Shown: positions 1-8,563 of the stretch, one piece after another
How positions within the stretch are numbered: position 1 is the first letter of the stretch
How the letters are laid out: each line of letters opens with the position of its first letter
Origin: Tsukamurella sputi
GTDB lineage: Bacteria > Actinomycetota > Actinomycetes > Mycobacteriales > Mycobacteriaceae
Length of the DNA: 64,000 nt
Direction: 5' to 3'
Assembly (NCBI RefSeq): GCF_007858445.1
Contig: NZ_VIGV01000014.1
Location: 1-64,000, forward strand
Position numbers and translations under genes: made by a program
Notes under the pieces: generated by a model
Database searches by the model: none
Seen by the model: the letters and a program-made list of their open reading frames with translations, nothing else
What the model was told of the DNA's origin: nothing

Positions 1-1
1 G

Positions 2-838
2 GCCGCGGGTGGCGCCGGCGCCCAGCGTGCCGCTACGGCCCCGAACGGCGCGGCCCCGGGCGGCGCGAGCGCGCCGGGCGCGACCGGACGCGCGGGCGGG
101 CCCGGCGGTGCGCAGCCGGCTTCGATTCAGGGTGGCGGCCCGCAGGGCGCCGCGACGCAGGGCGGCGGTACCCAGGGCGCTGCCGGACGACCTGACACGG
201 GACAGCCCGGGGGCGCGGGACAGCCGGGTGCGACCGGAGCGGGCGCGCGCGGTGCCGGCGCGGATGCGGGCGCCGCAGGTCGCGCGGCGCCGCAGGGAAT
301 CGCTCCCCGGAGTGCGTCGCCGCAGGCGGTCGGCGCGCAGGGCGCACCCGCCGGCGACGGTCCCGCGGCTCGTGCCGGTACCGGCGCCGCCGACAGCCCC
401 GGTGCGGGCGCTGCGAACGGCTCGGGCGCGACGGGTGCGGACGCGCCCGATGCGGATGCGAGGATCCAGGCGGCGGGCGGCAGCGACGCGGCGAGCGCGT
501 CGTCGCCCGGAGCGGACCGTGAGACGTCCGCGTCGCCGGTGGGTACCGGATCGACCGGGGCCCGGGCGGAGGGCACAGCCACCACCACCGGCGGCGGCGC
601 AACCTCGACCGGTTCGGGCGGATCCGCGTCCACCGGCGCGAGCGGCTCGGGGACCGGCGGCTCCGGGACTGGCGGCGGCTCGGGCTCGGGCACCGGTTCG
701 GGATCCGTCGGAGTCACGACGGGCACGGACGCTGGGGCCTCGGTGTCCGTCCCGGGCGCATCGACGGGTTCCGGCTCGGGCGAGTCCTCCGGCGGCGGCC
801 TGATCGGTTCCCTCCTCGACGCGATCCCGCTGCTGTGA
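2..838 (+). CDS. C-terminal part of a Gly/Ala/Ser/Thr-rich low-complexity protein (5' end outside window)
   Basis: The frame is open from the first bases of the window to the TGA at 836-838, so this is the 3' end of a gene that starts upstream. The visible 278 residues are almost entirely low complexity. The first part is rich in Gly, Ala, Pro and Gln with recurring GGxQGA units. The last 100 residues switch to Gly/Ser/Thr repeats (TGSGxGTGG type). The extreme C-terminus is a short amphipathic or hydrophobic tail, GLIGSLLDAIPLL. There are no catalytic motifs, no Cys, and no membrane segment in this part. Composition suggests a secreted or cell-wall linker-rich protein, but the N-terminal domain that would define the function is not visible. 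A strong hairpin follows directly. That it is coding is supported by the uninterrupted frame and strong GC3 bias; function is unknown. Confidence 0.6.
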   Translation, partial: AAGGAGAQRAATAPNGAAPGGASAPGATGRAGGPGGAQPASIQGGGPQGAATQGGGTQGAAGRPDTGQPGGAGQPGATGAGARGAGADAGAAGRAAPQGIAPRSASPQAVGAQGAPAGDGPAARAGTGAADSPGAGAANGSGATGADAPDADARIQAAGGSDAASASSPGADRETSASPVGTGSTGARAEGTATTTGGGATSTGSGGSASTGASGSGTGGSGTGGGSGSGTGSGSVGVTTGTDAGASVSVPGASTGSGSGESSGGGLIGSLLDAIPLL

Positions 839-844
839 ACCGCG

Positions 845-879
845 CCGTCGTGCCCGCGCCCGGCGCGCGGGTACGACGG
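845..879. terminator. Hairpin terminator between convergent genes
   Basis: A 15-bp inverted repeat (845-859 with 865-879, one G-T wobble-type mismatch, 5-nt loop) lies between the stop codons of two convergent genes (838 and 889). It has no T tract, as is usual for actinobacterial hairpin terminators, and could serve both directions. Confidence 0.6.
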
Positions 880-888
880 GAGCCGGTC

Positions 889-2040
889 TCAGTCCGGCGG
901 TGACCAGCGCTGGGCGCGCCGGAAGACCATGTCCGCCAGCATGTTCGGGGCGGCGCGCAGCGCGAGGTTCCGGCCGGCGACGACGGCGGGCGTCGGCCAC
1001 TGCAGCGCCGCGCCGAGCAGGTGCGCCTGGCGCGCGAGGGCCTGGGTGCGCGGCCGGCGAGCCTTGTCGTAGGCGGCGAGCTTCGACGGGATGTCGCGCG
1101 GATCGGGGTCGCGCGCGAGCGGCCGGAGCAGCGAGACGAGCACCGCCGCGTCCTCCAGCGCGAGATTCGCTCCCTGGCCCAGGGTGGGCGGCATCGCGTG
1201 CGCGGCGTCGCCGATGAGCGCGGCCGGTCCGCGCGCGTAGGTACGCAAGGGGTGTGCCAGCCGTTCGACGGGTTGGTAACCGATGCGATTCGGGTCGGTC
1301 GCGGCCAGCACCTGGGGGATCGGCGCGTGCCAGTCGCCGTAGCGCTCGAGCAGCTCACCCGGCTCCGGCAGGTCCTCCTCGGGTGCGGGGCGGACGGCGA
1401 ACCAGTACACCCGGCCGTCGCGCAGTGGGACGTACCCGAAGCGCTCGCCCCGCCCCAGCGTCTCGCCACCGTCGGGCAGGTCGACGGGGGTGTCGGTGAT
1501 GCCCCTCCAGGCCCCGTAGCCGCAGTAGGCGGCGCCCGGATCTCCGGCGTGGCTGCCGCGCACGCGGCTGCGGATGCCGTCGGCGCCGATCAGCACGTGC
1601 CAGTCCTCGAGCAGGCCGCTCGGTCCCAGGTCCAGCGTCTCGCGGCTGTGTCCCTCCACCCGGATGCCGGGCCGCACGGTGTCGGGCGCCAGCCCGTGCA
1701 GCAGAGCCCGGTGCAGTTCGGTGCGGTCCACCACGCGCAGCTCGGCAACGGTGGCCGGAGAGATGACGGCGAGGCGGGTGCCGTCGGCGCGGCGCGTGCC
1801 GTACGGGACGGACGGCGGACCGTCGGCGACGATCTCCCGCACCCGTTCCTCCAGCCCGAGCGAGCGCAGTGCGGCGAAACCGTTCGCGAACAGCGACAGG
1901 CCGGAGCCGCGGGGGAGGAACCGGGCGGCCTGTTCGAGGACGATGACCTCGGCGCCGGCGCGCTGCAGCCCGGAGGCCACCGCCAGTCCGCCGATGCCGG
2001 CGCCGACGACAGCGACGCGCAGCGAGTTGGTCCGCCACAT
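889..2040 (-). CDS. FAD-dependent monooxygenase (PF01494 type)
   Basis: A 383-residue flavoprotein monooxygenase of the p-hydroxybenzoate-hydroxylase-like class, which hydroxylates aromatic or polyketide-like substrates using NAD(P)H and O2. The N-terminal dinucleotide-binding motif GAGIGGL sits near residue 10. The central DG motif (VLIGADGIRSR) and the C-terminal FAD ribityl motif (LIGDAAHAMPPTLGQG) are all present, so the enzyme looks intact. The frame stays open about 33 codons upstream, but the start chosen is the ATG at 2040: it sits 7 nt after a TAGCGT -10 box (2048-2053) on this strand, giving a leaderless mRNA, and it places the Rossmann beta strand at the usual distance. It stands alone, convergent with the gene ending at 838. 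The substrate cannot be told from sequence. Confidence 0.85.
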   Translation of the reverse strand: MWRTNSLRVAVVGAGIGGLAVASGLQRAGAEVIVLEQAARFLPRGSGLSLFANGFAALRSLGLEERVREIVADGPPSVPYGTRRADGTRLAVISPATVAELRVVDRTELHRALLHGLAPDTVRPGIRVEGHSRETLDLGPSGLLEDWHVLIGADGIRSRVRGSHAGDPGAAYCGYGAWRGITDTPVDLPDGGETLGRGERFGYVPLRDGRVYWFAVRPAPEEDLPEPGELLERYGDWHAPIPQVLAATDPNRIGYQPVERLAHPLRTYARGPAALIGDAAHAMPPTLGQGANLALEDAAVLVSLLRPLARDPDPRDIPSKLAAYDKARRPRTQALARQAHLLGAALQWPTPAVVAGRNLALRAAPNMLADMVFRRAQRWSPPD

Positions 2041-2210
2041 GGCCTCGACGCTAGTGCGCGACGCGCGTCCTGTCACCGAAGCCCGGGCCGTGTGACACGC
2101 CCCGTTGTCACCGGGGCTGCGCAGGGTTTGAGATCGCACGCGCGCACCCGCTATTGTGATGCGTCCCCCTCGAATCTCGCGCCGGGGGCGATCACTCGAG
2201 GAGAACTGAC

Positions 2211-2741
2211 GTGGCCGTCGCCGACGAATGGGACCTGTGGTTCCCCGATGCGTACGAGATCGGTGCGGAGACGGTGCGATCCTTCGCCCGTGCGACGCGG
2301 AGCTGGGACGTCCCCTACGCGGTGAGCCGCCGGCTCCCGGACGACGTGGCCGTGCCGGCGACGCTGCTCGGCGCCCCGATGCTGCAGGCGGCGTCCGCCG
2401 TGGTGGGCAAGGCGATTCCGAACTGCAACCTCTCGTCGATCATGCACGCGGGTCAGTCCTTCACGTACCTGCGTCCGCTCCATGTGGGCGACGTTCTGAG
2501 CCTGGGGGTGCGACTGACCTCGCACATCGTCAAGGCCGAGACCGATCTGATCGTCGTCGAGTGCATGGTCTACGCGCACGGCGAGCAGGCACTCGACGCC
2601 GAGATCTTCCTGGTGCACAGCCAGCGGGAGACCGGCATCGACCTCGACGCGGCCAACCGGCTGGCCGACGAGGTCATGATGACCGGCACCGGACCCTCGC
2701 ACAGCGACGACTACGCCGCGAACGTCGCCGACTCCCGCTAG
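2211..2741 (+). CDS. MaoC/FAS1-like hot-dog dehydratase-domain protein
   Basis: A 176-residue single-domain protein. Its start (WDLWFPDAYEIGAETVRSFA) resembles the N-terminal MaoC-like (FAS1-type dehydratase) domain of HadA/HadC-like proteins, which begin with a short segment, a YxV/IxxxxIRxFA-like helix and a hot-dog fold. A later HAGQSFTYLRPLHVGDVL segment matches the hot-dog strand that packs on the central helix. There is no clear D-x4-H hydratase motif, so it may be a non-catalytic or substrate-binding subunit of a heterodimeric (3R)-hydroxyacyl dehydratase. The GTG start at 2211 has a GAGGAG ribosome site at 2198-2203. Its stop codon interlocks with that of the convergent EccA-like gene (they share 2739-2740). 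Pathway unknown. Confidence 0.7.
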   Translation: MAVADEWDLWFPDAYEIGAETVRSFARATRSWDVPYAVSRRLPDDVAVPATLLGAPMLQAASAVVGKAIPNCNLSSIMHAGQSFTYLRPLHVGDVLSLGVRLTSHIVKAETDLIVVECMVYAHGEQALDAEIFLVHSQRETGIDLDAANRLADEVMMTGTGPSHSDDYAANVADSR

Positions 2742-4408
2742 ACAGCGGCACCGAGCACCCCGTCGAGCGCCCGCGCCATATCGGCGGCCTCGATCCGCAT
2801 GAGCACGGCCTCGTCGACGCCGGCCAGGTCCAGTCCCGAGTCCATCAGCCGCAGCTCGCGCTCCTCCTCGGCGGCCTCGATCACGTTGCGCACGAACCGG
2901 CCGTTGCCGAGCCGGTCCAGCCGGTCGGCCACGCCGGCGCAGCAGGTCTCCAGGACGGCGGCCGCCTCGCCCGTGAGCAGGGCGTCGCGCGAGCGGGCCA
3001 TCGCCGCACCGATCTCGGCGAGCTCGCCCGGGCTGTAGCCGGGGAACCGGATGCGCCGCGCGAATCGCGAGGCCAGGCCCTCGTTCGAGTCCAGGAAGCG
3101 GTCGATCTCGGTGTCGTAGCCCGCGATGATCACCACCAGCCGGTCGCGGTCGTTCTCCATCCGGGCGAGCAGCGTGTCGATCGCCTCCTGCCCGAAGGCG
3201 TCGCCGCCCGTCAGGCCCTCCTGGACCAGTGTGTAGGCCTCGTCGATGAACAGGACACCGTCCAGCGCGGAATCGATCACCGCGCTCGTCCTCTGTGCTG
3301 TCGCGCCGAGGTACTGGCCCACCAGATCGCGACGGCTGCATTCGACCACGGTGTCGGTGGCGAGCAGCCCCAGGCCGCGGTACATCCGCGCGACGATGCG
3401 CGCCACCGTCGTCTTGCCCGTGCCGGGCGGTCCCGTGAAGGCGAGGTGCAGCGAGCGGCTGCCGCTGGTCAGTCCGCGGTCCGCTCGCACCTTGGCCAAC
3501 TGCATCGTGGTGCGCAGGCGGGTGACCTGCTCCTTCACTTCGCGCAGCCCCACCTGTCGCTCCAGCTCCGCGGCGGCCTCCGCCAGCAGGTCCTCGCCCG
3601 CGGGCGCCGGTTCGGTGGTCGGGCCGGCCGCATCGGGAAGGTCGAGTACCAGGCGGTGGCCCGGGTCGCGCAGCGCCGCCTCGGCGGGCGGGTACGACGG
3701 TGCCGCCCGTTCGAGCAGCTCCCGGGCGCGCTCCTCGTCGCCCTGCTCGCGCAGCACCAGCGCGTGGCAGTACCGGGCCGCAGCCGCGGCGCCGGGCACG
3801 GGCCCGTCGGCCGCGCCGGTCAGCAGGCGCACGGCCTCGGCGAACCGGCCGAGCTGCGCGGCGGCCGAGCCGGCGATGGTGGCGGCCGCGGCGGCGAGGA
3901 CCGCATCGTCCCAACCGCCGTGCCCGTCGAGGGCGGTCAGGGCGTCCTGCCAGCGCCGCGTCCGGGCCGCGGTGACGGCGCGCTGGTACCGCTCGACGGG
4001 GCACCGCGGCGCGGCGTCGAGGACGTCGTCGGCCTCCTCGGGCGCACCGTCGGCGAGCAGCCGGGCCGCGTAGGCGACGTGCGCGGTGGCGGCGTCGCGC
4101 AGCGGATGGTCGACGTACAGGCCGGTGGCGAAGACACCGCTCAGCGCACCCGGCGGTAGCCCGACGCGGCGTGCCGCGGCCCCGATCCCGTCGGCAGTGC
4201 GGTGCAGCGCGGCGAGCACCTCCGCGGTGTTCTCGCCCGCCGCGGCGCGACCGAGCCAGGCGTCGGCCATGCCCGGGTCCGCAGTGGTGGCGGCCTCGAA
4301 CGCCCGGCGCGCGAGCGCGGTGTCGCGGGGCGTCGCCTCGAACTCGCCGACGCCGATCCCCAGTGCTGCGACGCCCGCCTGGAATGCGCGGAGCGCGGAT
4401 GTGCCCAT
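2738..4408 (-). CDS. EccA-like AAA+ ATPase (CbxX/CfqX family, type VII secretion type)
   Basis: 556 residues, close to the 570-residue EccA proteins of ESX systems. Residues 1 to about 270 are Ala/Leu/Glu-rich helices resembling the EccA TPR domain (repeated A-x-LLxxG elements). Residues 285-556 form the AAA+ module with Walker A GPPGTGKT (326-333), Walker B VLFIDEAY (385-392), and a conserved QEAIDTLLARMEN segment following. EccA proteins are cytosolic ATPases that bind substrates and aid secretion by mycobacterial ESX systems. No eccB/C/D/E, mycP, or PE/PPE genes lie within this window, so this is an orphan copy. The ATG start has a strong GGGGGGA site 3-9 nt upstream. The family also contains Rubisco activase CbbX, but the N-terminal TPR and the actinobacterial context favour EccA. 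Confidence 0.8.
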   Translation of the reverse strand: MGTSALRAFQAGVAALGIGVGEFEATPRDTALARRAFEAATTADPGMADAWLGRAAAGENTAEVLAALHRTADGIGAAARRVGLPPGALSGVFATGLYVDHPLRDAATAHVAYAARLLADGAPEEADDVLDAAPRCPVERYQRAVTAARTRRWQDALTALDGHGGWDDAVLAAAAATIAGSAAAQLGRFAEAVRLLTGAADGPVPGAAAAARYCHALVLREQGDEERARELLERAAPSYPPAEAALRDPGHRLVLDLPDAAGPTTEPAPAGEDLLAEAAAELERQVGLREVKEQVTRLRTTMQLAKVRADRGLTSGSRSLHLAFTGPPGTGKTTVARIVARMYRGLGLLATDTVVECSRRDLVGQYLGATAQRTSAVIDSALDGVLFIDEAYTLVQEGLTGGDAFGQEAIDTLLARMENDRDRLVVIIAGYDTEIDRFLDSNEGLASRFARRIRFPGYSPGELAEIGAAMARSRDALLTGEAAAVLETCCAGVADRLDRLGNGRFVRNVIEAAEEERELRLMDSGLDLAGVDEAVLMRIEAADMARALDGVLGAAV

Positions 4409-4460
4409 GTGGTCCCCCCAGACCCCGATGTTGCGATCACACTAGCGGGGTCGGGCGCGG

Positions 4461-4943
4461 TCAGCGGGCGAGTTCGGCGATCTCGCGGATCTCGGCCAGG
4501 TCAGGGCCGTATTCGGGCGACGACCAGAACCGCAGCCGCCAGTGGTCGTCGCCCTCGCCGGCGTGCCGCGCTGCGGCCTCGACCTCGTAGAAGCCGCGCG
4601 CCATGGGGAACTCGAGCACCTCGCCGGGGCCGTCGGCGCCGGGCGAGAACCACTCGACCGAGCCGGAGGTGTCCACGCAGAGCTGCGTGCGCAGCACCGT
4701 GTCCCACTGGCCGTCCTCGGGCGGCACCGCATCCCAGTGCTCCATGTCGACGGGCATCGCCGCCTGGGTGCGCGACGGCGACGCGAAGCCCGCGGTGGCG
4801 CGGTTGGTCGCGGCGCCGTGCACGGTGACGGCGGCCAGCAGGTCGTCGGGGACGCGGTGACCGAAGCAGCTGCCGAAGAACTTTCCGTCGCGCAGGTCGA
4901 GCACGCCGGAGAGTTGCGTGAGGATGCGGGGTTCGAGGCGCAT
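4461..4943 (-). CDS. Conserved hypothetical protein
   Basis: A 160-residue soluble protein starting MRLEPRILTQLSGVLDLRDG. I recognise no family. It is rich in Asp, Glu, Gly and aromatic residues, with predicted beta structure (LEFPMARGFYEVEA, HWRLRFWSSPEYG), one Cys pair separated by more than 60 residues, and no membrane segment or signal. The ATG at 4943 is chosen because upstream in-frame codons run into the divergent ABC-transporter leader. No Shine-Dalgarno site is obvious. It lies just upstream of (same strand as, transcribed away from) the ABC gene at 5049. Confidence 0.65.
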   Translation of the reverse strand: MRLEPRILTQLSGVLDLRDGKFFGSCFGHRVPDDLLAAVTVHGAATNRATAGFASPSRTQAAMPVDMEHWDAVPPEDGQWDTVLRTQLCVDTSGSVEWFSPGADGPGEVLEFPMARGFYEVEAAARHAGEGDDHWRLRFWSSPEYGPDLAEIREIAELAR

Positions 4944-5048
4944 CGGTCCATCATGACGGACGCCCTCGTTGCGCACCCGGGGTGTCCGTTTCATGGTCGG
5001 GGAGCACCCTGATGCCGCAGGTGACGAGATTCTGGCATTCTCGGTGAC

Positions 5049-5828
5049 ATGGCACAGACTCCGTTCGCCCCCGCGCCGCCGCCCACGCCCGAGACGGTGG
5101 CCGCGCGGGCCGTCGAGGTCACGAAGGTCTACGGCGAGGGTGACAACGCAGTGCACGCGCTCGCCGGGGTCACCGTGGACTTCCGGGCGGGGGAGTTCAC
5201 CGCGATCATGGGGCCGTCGGGATCGGGCAAGTCGACGCTCATGCACTGCCTCGCCGGACTCGACGCCGCCTCGGGCGGCTCGGTACAGGTGGGCGGCACC
5301 GAGCTGACCTCGCTGAACGACAAGCAGATCACGCAACTGCGGCGCGACCGGATCGGGTTCGTCTTCCAGAGCTTCAACCTGGTGCCCACGCTCACGGCGA
5401 TCGAGAACATCACGCTGCCGCTCGACATCGCGGGGCGCAAGCCCGATCAGCAGTGGCTCGACGCGGTGATCGACCGGCTGGGACTGCGGCCACGGCTCGG
5501 TCACCGTCCCACCGAGCTGTCCGGCGGCCAGCAGCAGCGCGTCGCCTGCGCCCGTGCGCTGGTCGGGCGGCCGGAGATCATCTTCGGCGACGAGCCCACG
5601 GGCAACCTGGATTCGCGGTCCGGTGCCGAGGTGCTGTCGATCCTGCGCGCGGCGGTCGACGATTTCCGCCAGACCGTGGTCATCGTGACGCACGATCCGC
5701 GCGCCGCCTCCTACGCGGACCGCGTGGTCTTCCTCGCCGACGGTCGCATCGTGGACGAGATGCGCCGCCCGACCGCGGAACGGGTGCTCGAGAAGATGAT
5801 CCACCTCGACGAGCTCGTCGCCCGCTGA
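5049..5828 (+). CDS. ABC transporter ATP-binding protein, MacB/LolD type
   Basis: A 259-residue ATPase of the MacB/LolD/FtsE-like group, which power mechanotransmission rather than classical import. Walker A GPSGSGKST, a Q-loop (VFQSFNLVPTLTA), the ABC signature LSGGQQQRVACARAL, Walker B IIFGDEPTGNLD and the H-switch TVVIVTHDPRAAS are all complete. An N-terminal extension of about 15 Pro/Ala-rich residues precedes the core. The TGA overlaps the ATG of the FtsX-type permease (TGATG), so the two are translationally coupled and form one transporter. In actinobacteria such pairs handle lipoproteins, peptides or antimicrobial compounds; the substrate here is unknown. The start has no SD site; a weak CATTCT -10-like box lies 7 nt upstream. 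Confidence 0.9.
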   Translation: MAQTPFAPAPPPTPETVAARAVEVTKVYGEGDNAVHALAGVTVDFRAGEFTAIMGPSGSGKSTLMHCLAGLDAASGGSVQVGGTELTSLNDKQITQLRRDRIGFVFQSFNLVPTLTAIENITLPLDIAGRKPDQQWLDAVIDRLGLRPRLGHRPTELSGGQQQRVACARALVGRPEIIFGDEPTGNLDSRSGAEVLSILRAAVDDFRQTVVIVTHDPRAASYADRVVFLADGRIVDEMRRPTAERVLEKMIHLDELVAR

Positions 5829-8401
5829 TGGCGAACCCGATGCGCCGGGTGGCGCTGCGGAACCTCCTGGCGCACAAGGGTCGTCTGGTCCTGACGGTGC
5901 TCTCGGTGCTGCTCGGCACGTCCTTCATCGCGGGGTCGATGGTCTTCACCGGCACGCTCTCGAAGGCCTTCGACGGGATCTCCGACAAGATCGCCGTCGG
6001 GGTCGACGCGCGCATCTCGCCCGAGAACGCCAAGGGACAGGGTGGATTCGGACCGTCGGGCCCGGGTGTGCCGCTGTCCGTCGTGGACCAGGTGAAGACG
6101 GTGCCGGGCGTGCGCGTCGTGGTTCCCGCGATCACCGGCACCATCGCCCTGCGGGACGGCGACGGCGAGGTCGTCTCGCCCACCGGCGCACCCCAGGTGG
6201 GCGGCGCCTACCTCCCGCCGGGGGAGAACCTCGATCCGGACGGCCTGAAGATCACGTCGGGCCGCGCTCCGTCGGCGCCGAACGAGATGGTGCTCAACGA
6301 ATCCGCGTCCGAGCGACTGAAGCTCCCGGTCGGTGCGAAGACCACCATCGTCGCGCCGCACTCGCCCGGCCCGATCGACGTGACGATCGTGGGGCTCTAC
6401 ACGATCTCCACCGACTCGGGCGGCTACCTGGGGGCGCTGTTCGCGAAGGACGAGGCGCAGAAGCTCTTCGGCGACGGGGCCACCGCGCCGTACATCGAGG
6501 TGGGCGCAGCGTCCGGCACGTCTCCGCAGCAGCTGCGCGACGCCCTCGCCGAGCGCCTGCCGAATCTGAACGTGCAGACCGGCGCCGAGGTGCGCAAGCA
6601 GTTCGAGGACACCATCAACCAGGGCCTGAGCTTCCTCAACTACTTCCTCGTCGCCTTCGGCCTCATCGGCCTGCTCGTCGGCGTCTTCATCATCTACAAC
6701 ACCTTCTCGATGCTGGTCGCGCAGCGAGTGTCCGAGCTCGCACTGCTCCGCGCCATCGGGGCGGGACGCAACCAGGTGCGCAACTCCGTGGTGCTGGAGG
6801 CACTCGTCGTGGGCGTGGTCGGCAGCGCGCTCGGCCTCGCCGTGGGCATCGGCCTCGCGGTGCTGTTGCGGGCGGGCGTGAAGGCCGCCGGCGCGGGCTT
6901 CCCCGACGGCGGTCTCGCCGTGAGCCCGTCCGTGGTGATCACCGTGATGGTGGTCGGCACCGTGGTCACGGTGATCTCCGCGCTGATCCCGGCCGTGCGG
7001 GCCTCGCGCGTCCCGCCCGTCGCGGCCATGCGCGCGCAGGACGGCGGCTCGGCGCAGTCGGTCATGGTGCGCGGCGCGGTCGGTGCGGCGCTGCTGCTGT
7101 GCTCCCTGGCGTTGCTCTTCGTGGCCACCACCGAGGTCGGCTCCACCGCCGCGATCGAGGTCGGCATCGCGGGCTTCGGCTTGATCCTCGCCATCGTCAT
7201 CGGCGGCCCCGCGCTGGTCGCGCCCCTGCTCGGCGGCGTCGGCAAGATCATCGCCGCACCCTTCGGCCCCGCGGGACGGCTCGGCCGCACCAACGTGATG
7301 CGGAACCCTCAGCGCACCACCGCCACCGCGTTCGCGCTGGTGATCGGCGTGGCGCTGGTCGGGGTCATCGGCACTCTCGGCGCCTCCATGCAGAAGTCGA
7401 TCGACGCGCAGGTCGACAAGGGCGTCCGCTCCGACCTGATGCTGCAGGCCCCGTCGCTGGGCATGCCGCCGGCCGCGCTCACCGCGATCAAGGACGTGCC
7501 GGGCATCGGCGCCAAGACCATCCTGTACGGCGTACCGATGCGCGTGGGCGGCGACCGGCTCAGCGCTCTCGCCATCGACGGCGACGTCACGACGGCGTTC
7601 AACCTCACCCGCACGTCGGGCGAGCTGAAGGTCAAGCCCGGCGGGCTACTCGTCGATGACCGCACGGCGCGCGAACGCGGCTGGGACGTGGGCTCGACGG
7701 TCGAGCCGATGTCGGCGGTCGGCACCGCGAAGGCGCAGCTCACCGTGACCGGGATCTACTCCGCCACCGGCGGTTCTCTGTCCGGCCCCGTGATCACGGC
7801 CACCGACATGAACACGCTCTACCCGCCCGCGAGCGGCGCCACGGCCCCTCTGGTCACACCGCAGTCGGTGTTCATCAACGCGGCCGAGGGCACGTCGGTG
7901 AGCGACCTCAAGGAGCGCCTGCGTGAGGCGGTCAAGCCGCTGCTCGTGGTCAACGTCGATGATCAGCAGGACCTCAAGGACCAGGCGGGGCAGGCGATCA
8001 CGGCGCTCATGGGCGTGCTCTACGGGCTCCTCGGGCTCGCGGTGGTCATCGCGATCCTCGGCATCGTCAACACCCTCGCGCTGTCGGTGGTGGAGCGGCG
8101 CCGCGAGATCGGCATGCTCCGCGCGATCGGCCTCATCCGCTCCCAGGTGCGGCGCTCGATCTACCTGGAGTCCATGCTGATCGCGGTCTTCGGGGCCGTA
8201 CTCGGGCTCGTGCTCGGCGTGCTGCTGGGAGTCTCCCTGGTGCACGCGCTGCGCGACGAGGGGCTCGGCTCGGTGGTGGTGCCGTGGTCCACGGTGATCG
8301 TGATGCTGGTGGCCTCCGCCTTCGTCGGCGTGGGCGCGGCGATCCTGCCCGCCATCCGTGCCGCCCGAACACCCCCGCTCGCCGCCATCGCGGAAGGGTG
8401 A
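5828..8401 (+). CDS. FtsX/MacB-family ABC transporter permease (duplicated FtsX domains)
   Basis: An 857-residue membrane protein. A first TM segment (residues about 20-40) is followed by a large extracytoplasmic domain. Next come the first FtsX module, with three TMs around residues 265-400 (including LVGVFIIYNTFSMLVAQR), two further TM segments in the middle, a second extracytoplasmic domain, and a C-terminal FtsX module containing the family signature VERRREIGMLRAIG. This 2x FtsX layout matches the DUF214/MacB-like permeases of actinobacteria. The start is the ATG in TGATG overlapping the ATPase stop, although the frame is open far upstream. It works with the preceding ATPase. Confidence 0.9.
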   Translation: MANPMRRVALRNLLAHKGRLVLTVLSVLLGTSFIAGSMVFTGTLSKAFDGISDKIAVGVDARISPENAKGQGGFGPSGPGVPLSVVDQVKTVPGVRVVVPAITGTIALRDGDGEVVSPTGAPQVGGAYLPPGENLDPDGLKITSGRAPSAPNEMVLNESASERLKLPVGAKTTIVAPHSPGPIDVTIVGLYTISTDSGGYLGALFAKDEAQKLFGDGATAPYIEVGAASGTSPQQLRDALAERLPNLNVQTGAEVRKQFEDTINQGLSFLNYFLVAFGLIGLLVGVFIIYNTFSMLVAQRVSELALLRAIGAGRNQVRNSVVLEALVVGVVGSALGLAVGIGLAVLLRAGVKAAGAGFPDGGLAVSPSVVITVMVVGTVVTVISALIPAVRASRVPPVAAMRAQDGGSAQSVMVRGAVGAALLLCSLALLFVATTEVGSTAAIEVGIAGFGLILAIVIGGPALVAPLLGGVGKIIAAPFGPAGRLGRTNVMRNPQRTTATAFALVIGVALVGVIGTLGASMQKSIDAQVDKGVRSDLMLQAPSLGMPPAALTAIKDVPGIGAKTILYGVPMRVGGDRLSALAIDGDVTTAFNLTRTSGELKVKPGGLLVDDRTARERGWDVGSTVEPMSAVGTAKAQLTVTGIYSATGGSLSGPVITATDMNTLYPPASGATAPLVTPQSVFINAAEGTSVSDLKERLREAVKPLLVVNVDDQQDLKDQAGQAITALMGVLYGLLGLAVVIAILGIVNTLALSVVERRREIGMLRAIGLIRSQVRRSIYLESMLIAVFGAVLGLVLGVLLGVSLVHALRDEGLGSVVVPWSTVIVMLVASAFVGVGAAILPAIRAARTPPLAAIAEG

Positions 8402-8496
8402 GTGGATTCCGAGAGTCGGGTTCTATGAGCCACCGGACCCGAATCCTGCCGCGGTGCCCCGTTGAACCCGATTTTCGGGAATCGCTCGTCGGCAGC

Positions 8497-8523
8497 TGTC
8501 ACAGATCGGTCGCGACCGGTGTC
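8497..8523 (+). promoter_or_regulatory. ECF41-type sigma promoter with a palindrome in the spacer
   Basis: TGTCACA at 8497-8503, 16 nt, then TGTC at 8520-8523. This agrees with the ECF41 consensus as I recall it (TGTCACA-N16-CGTC). The spacer holds a perfect 12-bp palindrome, CGGTCGCGACCG (8507-8518). The ATG of the oxidoreductase is 40 nt downstream and the operon ends with an ECF41 sigma gene, so autoregulation is expected. Confidence 0.65.
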
Positions 8524-8563
8524 CTATGTGCGGAAGACTCGGATTTCGCATGAGGAGGCAATC

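Noticed and set aside
1021-2325. Long plus-strand open frame (434 codons) across the monooxygenase
   Set aside because: It is antisense to a protein with complete FAD motifs; its product is Arg/Gly/Val-rich without motifs, a GC-driven shadow frame.
2738-4408. Rubisco activase CbbX
   Set aside because: Same AAA+ family, but the long TPR-like N-terminus and absence of Rubisco genes fit EccA better.
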